Below, piece by piece: positions 23,901 to 34,399 of a DNA stretch of 64,000 bases (within the stretch, counting starts at the first letter, position 1; each line of letters begins with the position of its first letter). The notes under the pieces are model-generated. The model was not told where the DNA came from, searched no databases, and saw nothing but the letters and a program-made list of their open reading frames with translations. Source of the DNA: Lonicera japonica (lineage: Eukaryota > Streptophyta > Magnoliopsida > Dipsacales > Caprifoliaceae); contig CM038468.1 of NCBI GenBank assembly GCA_021464415.1, forward strand, positions 29,996,969 through 30,060,968. Direction: 5' to 3'. Both the position numbers and the translations under genes were made by a program.

Positions 23901-24051
23901 CAAATTAAAATAAAATATCAATAACAAACAACAAATTTAAGGGCACTTTTCAAACTAAAATACTTGATGCTTAAAGAAATAGGATAACATATTAACATAC
24001 AAGAATATTCATTAATTAATTAAAGCACAAAAAAAAAAAAAAAAATTTACC

Positions 24052-24300
24052 TGCTGCCCGAAGCCCCGAAGACGAACGCGTGAGTGAGTGAGTGAGTGAC
24101 GACGGACCTTCAAACAAAGAATTGAAGATTTGGAGAGATTTGGAGGTTTGGATGGTTTAATTTGTGACTTGGAGTTGGATTCTAGATTTCTAGGTCTTTA
24201 GACTTTAGGTTGAGAGTTTTATTTGATTCAAAGAAATGAGGAAAGGCTGGACGGAAATAAGGAAAGAACGTGCTCTGTTTCTGCGGTTTTCTGGTTGTTT
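24052..24300 (-). promoter_or_regulatory. Probable leader and promoter region of the hAT transposase
   Basis: A less AT-rich patch upstream of the presumed 5' UTR intron, with a (GTGA)n run near 24081-24098. Between 24299 and 24320 is a poly-T tract, and at about 24330 a perfect palindrome AAACGACGTCGTTT. No clear TATA box was identified. Confidence 0.35.
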
Positions 24301-24545
24301 TTTTTTTTTTTTTTTTTTTTTACTGTAGCAAAACGACGTCGTTTTGGCTCCAGCGAATTAAAAAAAAAAGACGCGCGGGCTGCGCGCTGCGCAAAACGAA
24401 AATGAGTGCGAAACACAGCCCCATTCAGGCATTTCATCAAACACCTTGCGGGGGTCAACTTGGGCACCTCTAATGGAGGTTTTTTGAGGTTGCGGGGGTC
24501 ACTTGACCACCCTTGCTCCTCTATAAATCCGCCCCTGCAAGCAAC

Positions 24546-26013
24546 AATGAAACTTAAAGCAATTATGGCTATGAATTTCTCATTATGTTATACAACCATG
24601 TCAAAATTATTATTATTCAAACAATAGTGTAACGAGTATCATTAATGATATGTCGGTGCAATCATTAAAAATTGAAACGAGAAAAATTATATAAAGTAGT
24701 AACATAATTTATTTATTTTTAAATAAAACCTACATGATTTTAAAATAAATGAAAGCTAATAAAATTAAACAATACAACCTTAAAACAAAATGTTCTTAAT
24801 AATATTAGTTCAAACACTTAAAAACAAATGAAGTAAACTACTCACGATTAGGTAAATAAAACAAAAGGTTGAAGAGCAATGGATAACAACGAATAACAAA
24901 CTAAAACATTTTAGAATATAATGAAATACATGCCAGGTAAACAAAACAAAAGGTTTAGGAGCAACGGAGAACAATGAATAACAAACTAAAACATTTTAGA
25001 ATATAATGAAATACATGCCACTTGCCATATTAATATTAAAAGATCCAATTTTACATACTATATATATAATGGGTTTAACAAGTTGCGTTTGAGATCTTTT
25101 TATAAAAACTTGAATAGCTCAAAAATTTATAAGTTCATTACTCTCTTTCTCACAAATTAAAATTCTTGTATTTTTATAATAATATTTAAAATTAAAATTT
25201 TAATCTCAAATTAATAATTAAATTTTTATATAATAATATTCTAGTTAAATACTAAGTACCGCTTTTGACTAGTCGGATTCTCAATGAACAATCTTCATCA
25301 ATGTCAAGCTGCACACACACACACATATATATATATAATCTATCCACCTCTAGCATTTACAAGTCATAATGTCATATATATATATATATAGTTCATAAGA
25401 ATAGGAAAAGAAACATTCATGCATGCAAACTTGATTAATCTTTATGTATATATATGTACGTATTTGTATTTATTATATACTAATACGTATGTTTGAACTA
25501 TATATCATGATAAGTAGGAACAACTATTCTAAGAAGCAACACCCTAAAATGGATAGATGATTGTTAAAAGGTAGCGCAAGCGTTGGTTATGTACTAGGCA
25601 TTCTTCATGAGCCGCAACAATTTTTGTACACACATTCAATCTTAAATATGCTATCTTTTCCTTTCAACCCTTTCCTGCAAAATTTGCACCTCGAATGATT
25701 TGCACGTATTAGCATGTCACTAGGACGGGAATGCTTAGACCTAATTTATAAAAAGAAAAACAAATTAATTATATAATCTCATTATATATATTAAGTATGT
25801 ATTCGTGCTTGGATCTGATTTGTTTTAGTAATGTATGTTTCTAAAGTTGTACAATGTTCTAACAGATAGTGTGATTGTTTTGCCCTAAAAAAAAGTTTCT
25901 AGGTACAAATAAATTAATAAATTTTAAGAACACATAGCTAGGTTAAGTACTTTCAATGCAAGTAAAAATTAGAGAAAATGAGTTATAAGACCTTGCTCCG
26001 TAATGTTTTATAT
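24546..26013. other. AT-rich intergenic DNA with an 85-bp tandem duplication
   Basis: No gene. At 24850-25020 two copies of an 85-bp unit (start AGGTAAATAAAACAAAAGGT, end AATGAAATACATGCC) lie in tandem. Simple AC and AT repeats occur near 25311-25335 and 25376. Confidence 0.6.
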
Positions 26014-27445
26014 CTCTAAGGACGGAGCCACGTTTAATAAAGATAAGTAGGTCCAATTTCGTAATTTGATTATAAATTAAGGACACTTTTCGTAATTTTG
26101 ATTTATTTTAAGGATAATGACAAATGTTCATGTACGAAACTACCCCTGTAAAATATCTCATAAACTTGCTCTTACACAACTACCACGATCAAATTTTCAT
26201 CTCTATTTTTATTTATTTTATGGTGCTAAATCTGTTTTAGCACCATTTAAATAGTTAATATGTTGTATATAAATGGTGCTAAAACAGATTTAGCACATTG
26301 ATGTGTACCATTGGATGGGTGCTAAACTGTTTTAGCACCTTATGTTTAGTTTCGCTATGGTGCTAAAACAGTTTAGCACCATTATTGTTTTGGACATTTT
26401 TGTGTTAAAACTATTTTAGCACCATCTGATTGTTTACTCTTACTCAAAAATGGTGTTAAATCTGTTTTAGCACCATTTAAATAGTTGCTCTGTTGTATAG
26501 AAATTAAATGGTGCTAAAATAAATTTAGCACCTTGATGTGTACCATTGGATGTGTGCTAAACTGTTTTAGCACCTTATGTTTTAGTCCATGCCACCTTGA
26601 TATATACCACTGGATGGGTCCTAAACTATTTTAGTACCTTATGTTTTAGTCCCCCTGTGGTGCTAAATCTGTTTAGCACCATTCTAGTTCTGAACATTTT
26701 GGTGATAAAACAGTTTTAGCACTTTGATATATACCATTGAATGAGTGCTAAATTATTTTAGCACCTTATGTTTTAGTTCCCTTGTGGTGTTAAATCTGTT
26801 TTAGCAACATTCTAGTTTTGGATATTGTTGTATTAAAACTGTTTTAGCACAATCTGATTATTTACTTTTATGCAAAAATTGTAATAAATATGTTTCAGCA
26901 CCATTTAAATATTTACTATGTCAATGGTTATTTACTCTTGCTCAAAAATGGTGCTAAATATGTTTTAGCACCATTTAAATAATTACTCTGTTGTATAAAA
27001 ATGGTGCTAAAACAGTTTTAGCACATTTGATGTGTACCATTGGATGGGTGCTAAACTGTTTTAGCACCTTAAGTTTAGTTTTCCTGTGGTGCTAAATCTA
27101 TTTTAGCACCTCTGTTGTGTAGTATTGTATGTGTACTAACTAGATATATGTGTATATTTGTTTTATAATGATAACATTGATAATGAAAGTTTATATTAAT
27201 TGTGTAAAAGGCATGATTACTACGAGCAGTTCAAGAAAGACTGATGATCGGCTGTTGTGGACTTTGAAACTTTTTTATTTGAGACGGAAATGGAAAAATT
27301 ATATTTTAGGATTGGTGAGTAATTAGTTAAATAAGGAACGGGCATTAGTGTCTTTTTTTGTGATGTCCTTAATTTACAATACTAATTTATAATGGGCCTT
27401 TATATTTATGTTGTTATTAAAGCAAGCCCTTAAACCCGCCTCTAA
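26014..27445. mobile_element. TIR-bounded element containing a palindrome array
   Basis: The outer parts are imperfect inverted repeats: left CTAAGGACGGAGCCAC then AATTTGATTATAAATTAAGGACAC; right, read inward, TAGAGGCGGGTTTAAGG and further in GGACATCACAAAAAAAGACAC. The right side near 27360-27400 (GTCCTTAATTTACAATAC) pairs with the left near 26058-26090. No ORF. I could not find a convincing target duplication, so the ends are approximate. Confidence 0.45.
26215..27112. repeat. Array of about 19 palindromes GGTGCTAAA-n-TTTAGCACC
   Basis: Twenty-one to 23-base palindromes such as GGTGCTAAAACAGTTTAGCA recur near 26221, 26272, 26317, 26357, 26403, 26451, 26508, 26553, 26617, 26658, 26700, 26745, 26786, 26829, 26880, 26948, 27001, 27046 and 27087. 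Spacing is irregular at 35-65 bases. Spacers also recur (TGATGTGTACCATTGGATGG, CCATTTAAATAGTT), giving a higher-order period near 230 bases in the first half. Both orientations of the asymmetric centre (CTGTTTT and AAAACAG) are present. Confidence 0.85.
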
Positions 27446-27518
27446 AAATTAATCCACCCCAAACTGAAAGTGAGTAAATGTGGCCAATTACATTCTACAA
27501 TTACGGCTACCATATATA

Positions 27519-27559
<41 letters not shown>

Positions 27560-28406
27560 TTAAAACTGAGTTTGAAGGTTAGATTCATTTTTAAAAAAAC
27601 AAACCCTAACATAGCATGATAGATACATATATATCCGACCATCAACAGTAGTAGTAGATAACAAATTATGTTCATATCCAAAGGGACATTCTATCATTAA
27701 CATCATCTCGAAGATGAACCATACGTAAATGTACGCCTCATTTACATCATCACATTAATTTTCTCTTAATCACTCTCTAATGTTCATGAGTACTTGTATG
27801 TATTGTTTGATGCCTACTCATCTCCTTCATGCGCGCTTACAATGATACTTTTATGACGGACTATAGGTAAGGTATTTAGTTCCAAGATAAGGAGAGTTTC
27901 CTCTGGAAAATTTTCGGATTCTAGTTGTGCAACACGTTTAATAAAGGGAATGCTTAAATAAACTCACCAAATTAATCATACTTCTCAATGATTAAATAAA
28001 AATTTAGTTCTCTTTTGTTTTGAGTTTTTGTTCCTTATTGGTATCCAAAATAGTAATTTTCCCCAAAAAAGACCCTCGACAACTTATGATTCAACTTATT
28101 GATGTGAACTATAAAAGAGTCCTAGTGTGAATTTACCGTTTTAACATTTCAAAACTACACAACAACTTGAGCCAGAGAAGCACTTAATAAAACTACAATT
28201 CTAATGAAATATTTTACAACACGGTTTTCACTAAGCAAAATTCTCCAACCAAAAATATTGTGCCTGCAATAATAAGATCATCAAAATCCATCTTGTTACT
28301 TTGTTTGCACTATTTAAATCCCCTAAAATTAGTAAACAGGACATGGTAAAATTTAGGTCATTTAACACCAAAGTTAATTAAACATGATAACTGAATTACC
28401 AGCCCT

Positions 28407-28700
28407 CACTACAAGAATTTTACCTTTATATGACTGTTTTTTAAATTAACTTTATGTTAGTTTTGAAAAAATAGTCATTAAAGATAAGTTTTTTGCTTCT
28501 TATGACTGTTTTTTGAAAAAAGTCATTTTTGTTTATTTTTTATGATTCTTTCAAATTAATTGTCATGTATGTTTAGTAACTTTATGCCAGTTTTATCAAA
28601 AAAAGTCATAAAAGATTTTATTTTTTTTTTGTTATTTTTATGATTGCTTTTTTGAAAAAGGTTATCTTTATTATTTTTTTACAACTCTTTCAGCGTTAAA
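28407..28700 (+). mobile_element. CACTA (En/Spm-like) terminus
   Basis: CACTACAAGAATTTTACC closely matches the CACTACAAGAAA end typical of plant CACTA elements. Downstream are subterminal repeats of a TATGACTGTTTTTTGAAAA type in both orientations (with GTCATAAAAG and GTCATTTTTG). I did not find the matching TTGTAGTG end, so this is probably a truncated copy. Confidence 0.5.
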
Positions 28701-28979
28701 ACTTAAACATGTTTATTAACTATAAGTTACCTTTGAAAAAAGTATTTGAAAGTTAATTTTATTTTTGTTTTTGACAATATAATTATAAAAGGTAAACATA
28801 TTCTAGTACTATGAGAATTTTAAAATTTTGACTTATTTATATATTGAATAAGAAAAAAGGATCATATGTATATTTTTAAATACTAAATGGGTTGCAGAAT
28901 CGAGAAGGGATTTTTTTTTAAAAAATTAAAGTGAAGTATTTATGTTGTGAAGAAAATTAAAATTGTACTAATAAGATAT

Positions 28980-29105
28980 AAATTTAATTTAGTAGCCATT
29001 TACTTATAAAGGTGCTACTTGGCAAGGTGCATGGTTGTGTGCTTGTGTTGTGTTGGCTCCATCTCGAGGTACGAAAATTTAATTAAGTAGCCATTTACTT
29101 ATAAC
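28980..29105. repeat. Direct repeat of about 27 bp flanking a 68-bp segment
   Basis: AGTAGCCATTTACTTATAA with upstream ATTTAATT occurs at about 28982-29009 and 29077-29104. The insert between them is less AT-rich and contains GTTGTGTGCTTGTGTTGTG. It could be a tandem duplication or a long target duplication. Confidence 0.5.
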
Positions 29106-29377
29106 CTTTTTTTTTTGTTTTTAACATAATAAACTTTTTGTGACTCTCAACTTTATGACATTTTTTTTTTATTTTTTGATAAAATTTTGTGGAGATGATC
29201 TACTAATTACAAAAATCATGTCCACCAAGTTTTGTGAAAAAATTCTTCCGTTTAAGCCTTTAACTAAACCCCATTGGATGAAATTGAATAGAAGGTGTAA
29301 TGGAGGGGAACTAAGTCCGTATTAATTAGTTTGGTGGATATTGTAACATTTAATTATTAAAGAATTATTATTTATAA

Positions 29378-29507
29378 AAGTTAGGTCATTAATTTTTTTG
29401 TAAGTTTATCGCACCTTGTGATTAAACTTAATAGACATCACAGATTAACTTAATAACGTGGATAAACTACAAGAAGTTGCGAATAGAAATAAAATCACCT
29501 TATGTTA
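29378..29507. mobile_element. Fragment of the 1.6-kb TIR element family
   Basis: It ends GCGAATAGAAATAAAATCACC, like the ends of the elements at 35686 and 46982, and contains TTTTTTTGTAAGTTTATCGC, as found inside them at 36590. It appears to be one truncated terminus. Confidence 0.55.
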
Positions 29508-29599
29508 AATTGAATTTGTAAAACTAACAATCAAAACAGATTTTGATACAGCGCGATCCAGTCCATGTATATCCGACCCTTTGATAGGCATATCTAAAA

Positions 29600-30900
29600 T
29601 ATACTGTAGGTCAAAAAATACCCTAGAGGGGGGTGAATAGGGTTTTAAAAACTAAATCGGATTTGTGAAAATGATTCAAAAAGATTTAAAGTCTATATCA
29701 ATCAATCAAGCAAGAAATCTCAATCATACACAATAATATAGCAATGAATAAAAGAGCTAGAGATAGAAATGTTGAATCAATTGAAGTCGTAAACTTTTTG
29801 TCCACATGGTTCAGTTTATTACACCTTACTTCCGCGCTCGGGTAGTTTTTCGAGAATTTTCACTAATACCAATCTTCTTCCGGGTGAAGATTAAACCTCT
29901 ACAAGTGTATCATTCTTACACACTTTACAAATGTTGAATTCTCACAACACTCACACAAGAACACCCTTTTGCTATATTAAGAGATAAACCTCTCTTAATA
30001 TTTGAAGAATAAGATTTTGGTGACAAACACCAATGTACAATAACTCTCAAGTGTTTGAAGATTACAAATTAAGCTCACACTAAGAGATATCAAATTTGAT
30101 CGCAATTTATAGCTCAAAATAATGATAATTGATCAAAACAATGTTCTTGAATCTTTGAATATTAAATATAGATGAAGAGAATAGAGTTAGAATGATTCAA
30201 GTAAGTTTAAATAAGTGTTAAATAGTGTATATATAGTTTATGATATCAAATGGCCGTTTGGAGGGAGTTAGTGGAGGTATGGGTCAAAAAACAGGAAAAA
30301 AATCAAATCTCCAACGGCTAGTTTCTAGACCATCAGTCGGCTGAGTAACGCTCATCAGTCGACTGAGCCTTAGCCCATCAGTCGACTAATGGGCACTGTC
30401 TGGCAGGCCAAAACTCCAATTTTTACACTTTTGCATTTAAGCTCCGAAATCAATTTTGATGCTTTGGAAAGTTCAAATATTGGTTCCTAAGATACTTATT
30501 TTCGAGAGAGCTTAGAAAATGACCGTTTTGAATTTAACATGAATTTATTTCAAAACTATTTTTCCTAAAATGAAGTTTTGAAAGAATCTTGATACAAACT
30601 TTGATTTGATCAATTTAATTATGTTAAAACAAAGTGTATGAGTTATGAAAATCAAACAAGAAACTTTACATAGAAAATTTAAGTACTCACTCAAACATGA
30701 ATTTACGAGTCTTCGAGGGCTTAGTTTGTTTCTTCGTTTCTTTTCTTCCTTGGGCCATTGATCTTCATAGATGTGACATTTTGGTAGTACATTGATCAAG
30801 TTGTTGTGTGTGGTGTAAGACATCGATAATAGAAAACTTGTAGGTGAATGATCTTGGTTCCGGCTTATCGGTTTTGCCCACGTGTGATAAAAAATGATTG
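29600..30900. repeat. Unclassified repeat region, possibly from an LTR element
   Basis: The start (ACCCTAGAGGGGGGTGAATA) resembles a phrase I recall from many plant interspersed repeats. Near 30330-30390 CATCAGTCGACTGA-type motifs recur three times. The 92-codon minus-strand frame at 30545-30823 shows no domain. I cannot assign a class. Confidence 0.3.
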
Positions 30901-31334
30901 TGGCTATTACTTAAAACAACAAATTAGTTAAATTACACATGATTAACATTATTGTTATTATCAAAACAATTAATCAAATAATCAATACTTCAAGAAATAT
31001 ACTTACTATTATGCAATTAATAAAGAAATGCAACTAATTTAATGCAAATATTAAAGAAATAATATAATCCCTGATTTGGAAAAGTAGATCAATCTAGAAA
31101 TATTACTTAGGAGCGGAGGAGTTTGTGGCGGAGAAATAAACAGCAGGAGAGTGGAGGTGGAGCGGCAGAGAAGCAAAAAAAGAGAGATGGCTGAGGAGAG
31201 AGAACCCGAGAGTGTGAGAGGTAGAAATTAAAAGGGAGAAAGAAAAGTTTCGTGGATTTGGTTTAGTGAAAGTTTTAACTTTAAAATTTTTTTTACACTT
31301 AGGTACTTTCAAGTATATATTAGTGCATATAAGT

Positions 31335-31371
<37 letters not shown>

Positions 31372-32000
31372 TACCACATATATTTTATAAAAAAAATTCA
31401 AAACCAAGTGGGGGCGCTCGCCCTCGCTTGTCCCTTGATAGCTCCGCCTATGACTACTATTGACATAAGTTTCACCACTTCCCAAATGAAGATGCACCAT
31501 AAGTTCATAAACATATTCTTTTTTAGCTTTATGCACCTATGCATCCAAATTAAATATATATATATATATATATCTTATTTTGTAATAATTTCATCAAAGA
31601 CTACAAAAAAAATATTGATTTTGTTTGTTGTGTATTAACATCTCCCAAGACCATATACAAAAAAAATTCCACTTCAAAAAACAATTTATTTCTACTTGAA
31701 ACTATTGTACCCACCGGCAAGCAGGTTAGGCCTAGGGCACCTACTGAGCCCTCTGGTTCGCGCATATAGTAACGATATTATCCCCAACTTAAACGCCTTT
31801 AGGGCATAAGTGTTGGGTTTTTAACTTAAAAGGCTTTGTTACTATGTCGTGACACTCCCTAGGTTATATACTCATGTTGGGTTCTACAATTTTTTCATGA
31901 GAAATTAATGGTTTGAGTCACTCATTCTCAACAAAAATAACTAACTTTACTACAAAAAGAAGTCAATTAATTGTATAGTTTATCAGAGGAGGTTCGTGTC
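30901..32000. other. Mixed AT-rich DNA, no supported gene
   Basis: Contains (AT)n near 31340 and 31555. Near 31410-31450 a patch (GTGGGGGCGCTCGCCCTCGC then GATAGCTCCGCCTATG) resembles the G+C-richer terminus of a hAT-like element on the minus strand, but I found no partner. The stretch 31710-31880 has CTTAAACGCC and CTTAAAAGGC motifs of unknown origin. Confidence 0.35.
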
Positions 32001-32154
32001 ATACCCCATTAATTCTTGATGTGTTTAAAAAAATCTTGAGAATTTTTCTCTTGCCCAAGTATTTTTGAAAGAAAAGAAGAAGTAAAATCAATTAAGTGAA
32101 AAAGAATTTGCATTCTGGTAAGCAGTTTTTTTTTAAAGGAAAAAGAAAGAGAAA

Positions 32155-32345
32155 AGGAAAGAAGATCGGAGGCTAGCAAGTTTACAGATTAGAGAAAAAT
32201 GAAAGAAAGTTGGAGGCTAGCAAATACTTACTGATAAAGAAGAAAGAAAAAGGATCGGAGGCTAGCAAAGCGCCCACTAACGAAGAGAAAAAATGAAAAA
32301 AGGTTGGGAAGCTAGTGATTGCTTCACCGATGAGAGAATCTAGGC
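32155..32345. repeat. Imperfect tandem repeats (GGAGGCTAGCAA)
   Basis: Four degenerate copies of a purine-rich unit of about 55-60 bases centred on TCGGAGGCTAGCAA, at about 32166, 32212, 32266 and 32304. The minus-strand open frame across them is a consequence of the purine bias and is not called. Confidence 0.6.
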
Positions 32346-32696
32346 AATTGGCCGAGGTGAAATGAAAAAGGGCGCAACAACCCCAAAAGGTGCAAAGCAC
32401 AACAAAAGGGCAGCGGACCCACGAGAGAAGAAAATGAGCAATACAAGAGAAGAATAGATAAAGGGACCAAAGCAAGAGTCCAAGAAAAGGAACGCGAGAT
32501 TTCGCAAGTGAAGAACGTCGCAAATGTGATGCTGAGTTCAAATTAAAAACCGACCAAGAAAGTTGAAGATGCAAGCTACCGCAAGAAGAATAAACTCTCG
32601 GGCAAGCTTATACTACCAAAGAAGGAGCATGAAGATGACAAAATTATCAGCTTTACAATTACGTGTTGAAAATGGAAATTGTGAGTTAAGGAGGAG

Positions 32697-32900
32697 TGTT
32701 AAAAATTGTAATTCACAATAACAAGGTTTTTTTTTTTTTTTTTTTTTGATATTTTGAGTTAGAAAAATCTAGAGTGGTCTAGATGTAAGATGTTAATAAA
32801 AAAATCTAGAAAATTATCTTGTAATAGTAAGGGTTTTAGAATGCTTCTATAAATTATTTTATACTTAACCTATTAATTTATAATTTCGTGTCGGTCCGTA
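32697..32900 (+). repeat. Possible copia-type LTR after a polypurine tract
   Basis: AAGGAGGAG at 32688-32696 is followed by TGTTAAAAATTGTAATTC and, further on, TCTAGAGTGGTCTAGATG and TCTATAAATTATTTTA, the style of a copia LTR with its TATA region. The 3' boundary is unclear and there is no coding support nearby. Confidence 0.4.
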
Positions 32901-33018
32901 TTGTGTTATCGGATCCGTGTTATTTTGTCAGATTTAATCATCACCCATCTTCGCCCTAAGTCAATGGCGGTGAAAAAAAGTGGGGCCCGCTTTGCTGTTT
33001 GTTAACATTGTGGCATGC

Positions 33019-33202
33019 GACCAACAAGAGTTAATCCAAGTGGTAAGAGGACTTTTAAGAAAGACATCTTACGTTAGATTCTAGGCTCTTGTAAATAAAG
33101 TAAACTCTATTGGAAAAGGTCTCTCGCTTTGCACCCGATAGTACCTTGAGGGACTAGTCTCCACAGTCGTGCAAGAATACCTCAGGCAACCGGAAAAAAA
33201 AA
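33019..33202 (+). mobile_element. tRNA-derived SINE, degenerate
   Basis: A-box-like TTAATCCAAGTGGTAAGAGG, B-box-like TTAGATTCTAGGCTC, and a run of A after ACCGG at the 3' end. Short similar sequences flank it (CATTGTGGCATG and ATGTTGTGACACA), possibly an old target duplication. Confidence 0.45.
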
Positions 33203-33330
33203 TGTTGTGACACATTTGATTTTGTGTACAATAATAAAAAGTTATCTTAATAATTTTTCACCAAAATAGTGCGTCATAGTGATAAGATTTTTGATTTTTT
33301 TTTTAACTTCTAGTATTGTAATTACTTTTA

Positions 33331-33955
33331 TGGCTCGTTTGGTTCAAGATTTAAACCATTCTAGAAATGTTAAATTCCATTCCAAAACGATTCTCGCGTT
33401 TGGTTCAAGTTTTAGGTCCGAAATAAATAATTTCAGGAACAAACCTTTCCCTCTAAGTTCTCCCATTTAAATCATAAGGAATAAGCCATTACCAATTGGT
33501 ATCTTTTTTAATTTTTCATATTATGATTAAAATAACCCTATTCCTTATGAATAAATAATTCTTTTTCCATCTGTGTATGAAAATATTGTTTGGAACTTTT
33601 TTTTTTTAAGTTATGCTGCTTCACAAAAAAGAAAAAAAATTGTTTGGAAATTTTTTCTTTTCTTTTTCATGTTGTAATTTTTTTTTAATTACAAAAATTG
33701 TAATTTTTGTAAGATAGTTATTAGCTAGGCATGAGTAATTTTTGTAATTTATTATAGTAATTGTCTCTTTTGAAAAATTAGTAGGAGATGTCTACTCATC
33801 TTATAAAAGGAAGGGTATTTTTGTAATTGATACTTTATTCCATTCATATTCCCGGTTGAACCAAATATTGGCATGGCATCCTAGATATCAGGAAAAAAAA
33901 ATTCCAAGAATCAAGTATGCTCATTCCATTTTCAAAACTCAAATCAAACGAACCC
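33331..33955. mobile_element. 625-bp Tourist-like MITE with TTA target duplication
   Basis: TTA lies on both sides (33328-33330 and 33956-33958). Ends are TGGCTCGTTTGGTTCAAG and, on the right, AATCAAACGAACCC. Internal inverted sequences include TCCATTCCAAAACG against CATTCCATTTTCAAAAC. No transposase. A shorter relative ends at 41481. Confidence 0.72.
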
Positions 33956-33958
33956 TTA

Positions 33959-34399
33959 AGATGTTGTTATTGGCCACTCAACATTTTTTATTTTTTTTCA
34001 AAGTATATTACTAGATGGAATGATGGATTATATGCAGGGACAGGTGTATTGTAATTTTTGGCGAGGCAAGTGCCTCACCAAAATTTTAAGTTTACTGTCT
34101 ATACTTTTTATTAAGATAAAAGTGCTTAAAAAAATGGCTAGCGAGTTTACCAATTTTGTTGAAGTGCGTACTTAAATACAAAGGGGTGTTTTAATTCACT
34201 TTTTTCTCTAATTTTTATCTTCACAAGTGCACTACCTCTCTTCATCCTCACTTTTTTTACTTTTTATCAAGAGTTATTCATCTCAATTATACACACTCCA
34301 TTTCAAAATTTTCTTAATATATTGTGGCATCTGAACATTTCTCCCAATGTAATTTTTCTGTTACAGTGCCCCACTTAAAAGAAATTTCTAACTCTGCCT
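33959..34399. other. AT-rich spacer
   Basis: No gene or clear element between the MITE and the first copy of the duplicated segment. The patch near 34055-34110 (GGCAAGTGCCTCACC) and GCCCCACTTAAAAG near 34370 may be remnants of an old element. Confidence 0.35.

Larger units (their letters stand above)
20316..24050 (-). other. Probable 5' UTR intron of the hAT transposase
   Basis: On the minus strand a donor CAGCAG|GTAAAT lies at 24051/24050 and an acceptor CCAATACAG at 20316, three bases before the start codon. Splicing would remove 3.7 kb that holds the minisatellite and the foldback. The leader exon would lie above 24051. This is inferred from splice signals only. Confidence 0.5.
17827..24537 (-). 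mobile_element. Complete 6.7-kb hAT transposon with perfect 8-bp target duplication
   Basis: The target duplication CAAGCAAC is at 17819-17826 and 24538-24545. Terminal inverted repeats are CAGTGGCGGATCCAG at the left and, read inward from the right, CAGGGGCGGATTTATAG. One open transposase gene occupies the left third. The right part is non-coding and holds a probable 5' UTR exon, a minisatellite and a nested foldback element. With intact ends, duplication and open frame it may be autonomous; activity is not shown by the sequence alone. Confidence 0.93.

Noticed and set aside
24223..24627. Several overlapping frames at the right end of the hAT element
   Set aside because: They depend on a poly-T tract and a G+C-rich subterminal region and lie on both strands. 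No domain is visible.
26215..27112. CRISPR-like array
   Set aside because: The repeats are palindromic and degenerate, spacers recur instead of being unique, spacing is irregular, and the window is a plant nuclear sequence with no cas genes.
31410..31460. Possible hAT terminus (GATAGCTCCGCCTATG)
   Set aside because: Only one end is visible and no target duplication could be found, so I mention it but do not call an element.
32182..32574. 130-codon minus-strand open frame rich in Leu, Phe and Ser
   Set aside because: It lies on the complement of a purine-rich tandem repeat, which removes stops. There is no domain or splice context.
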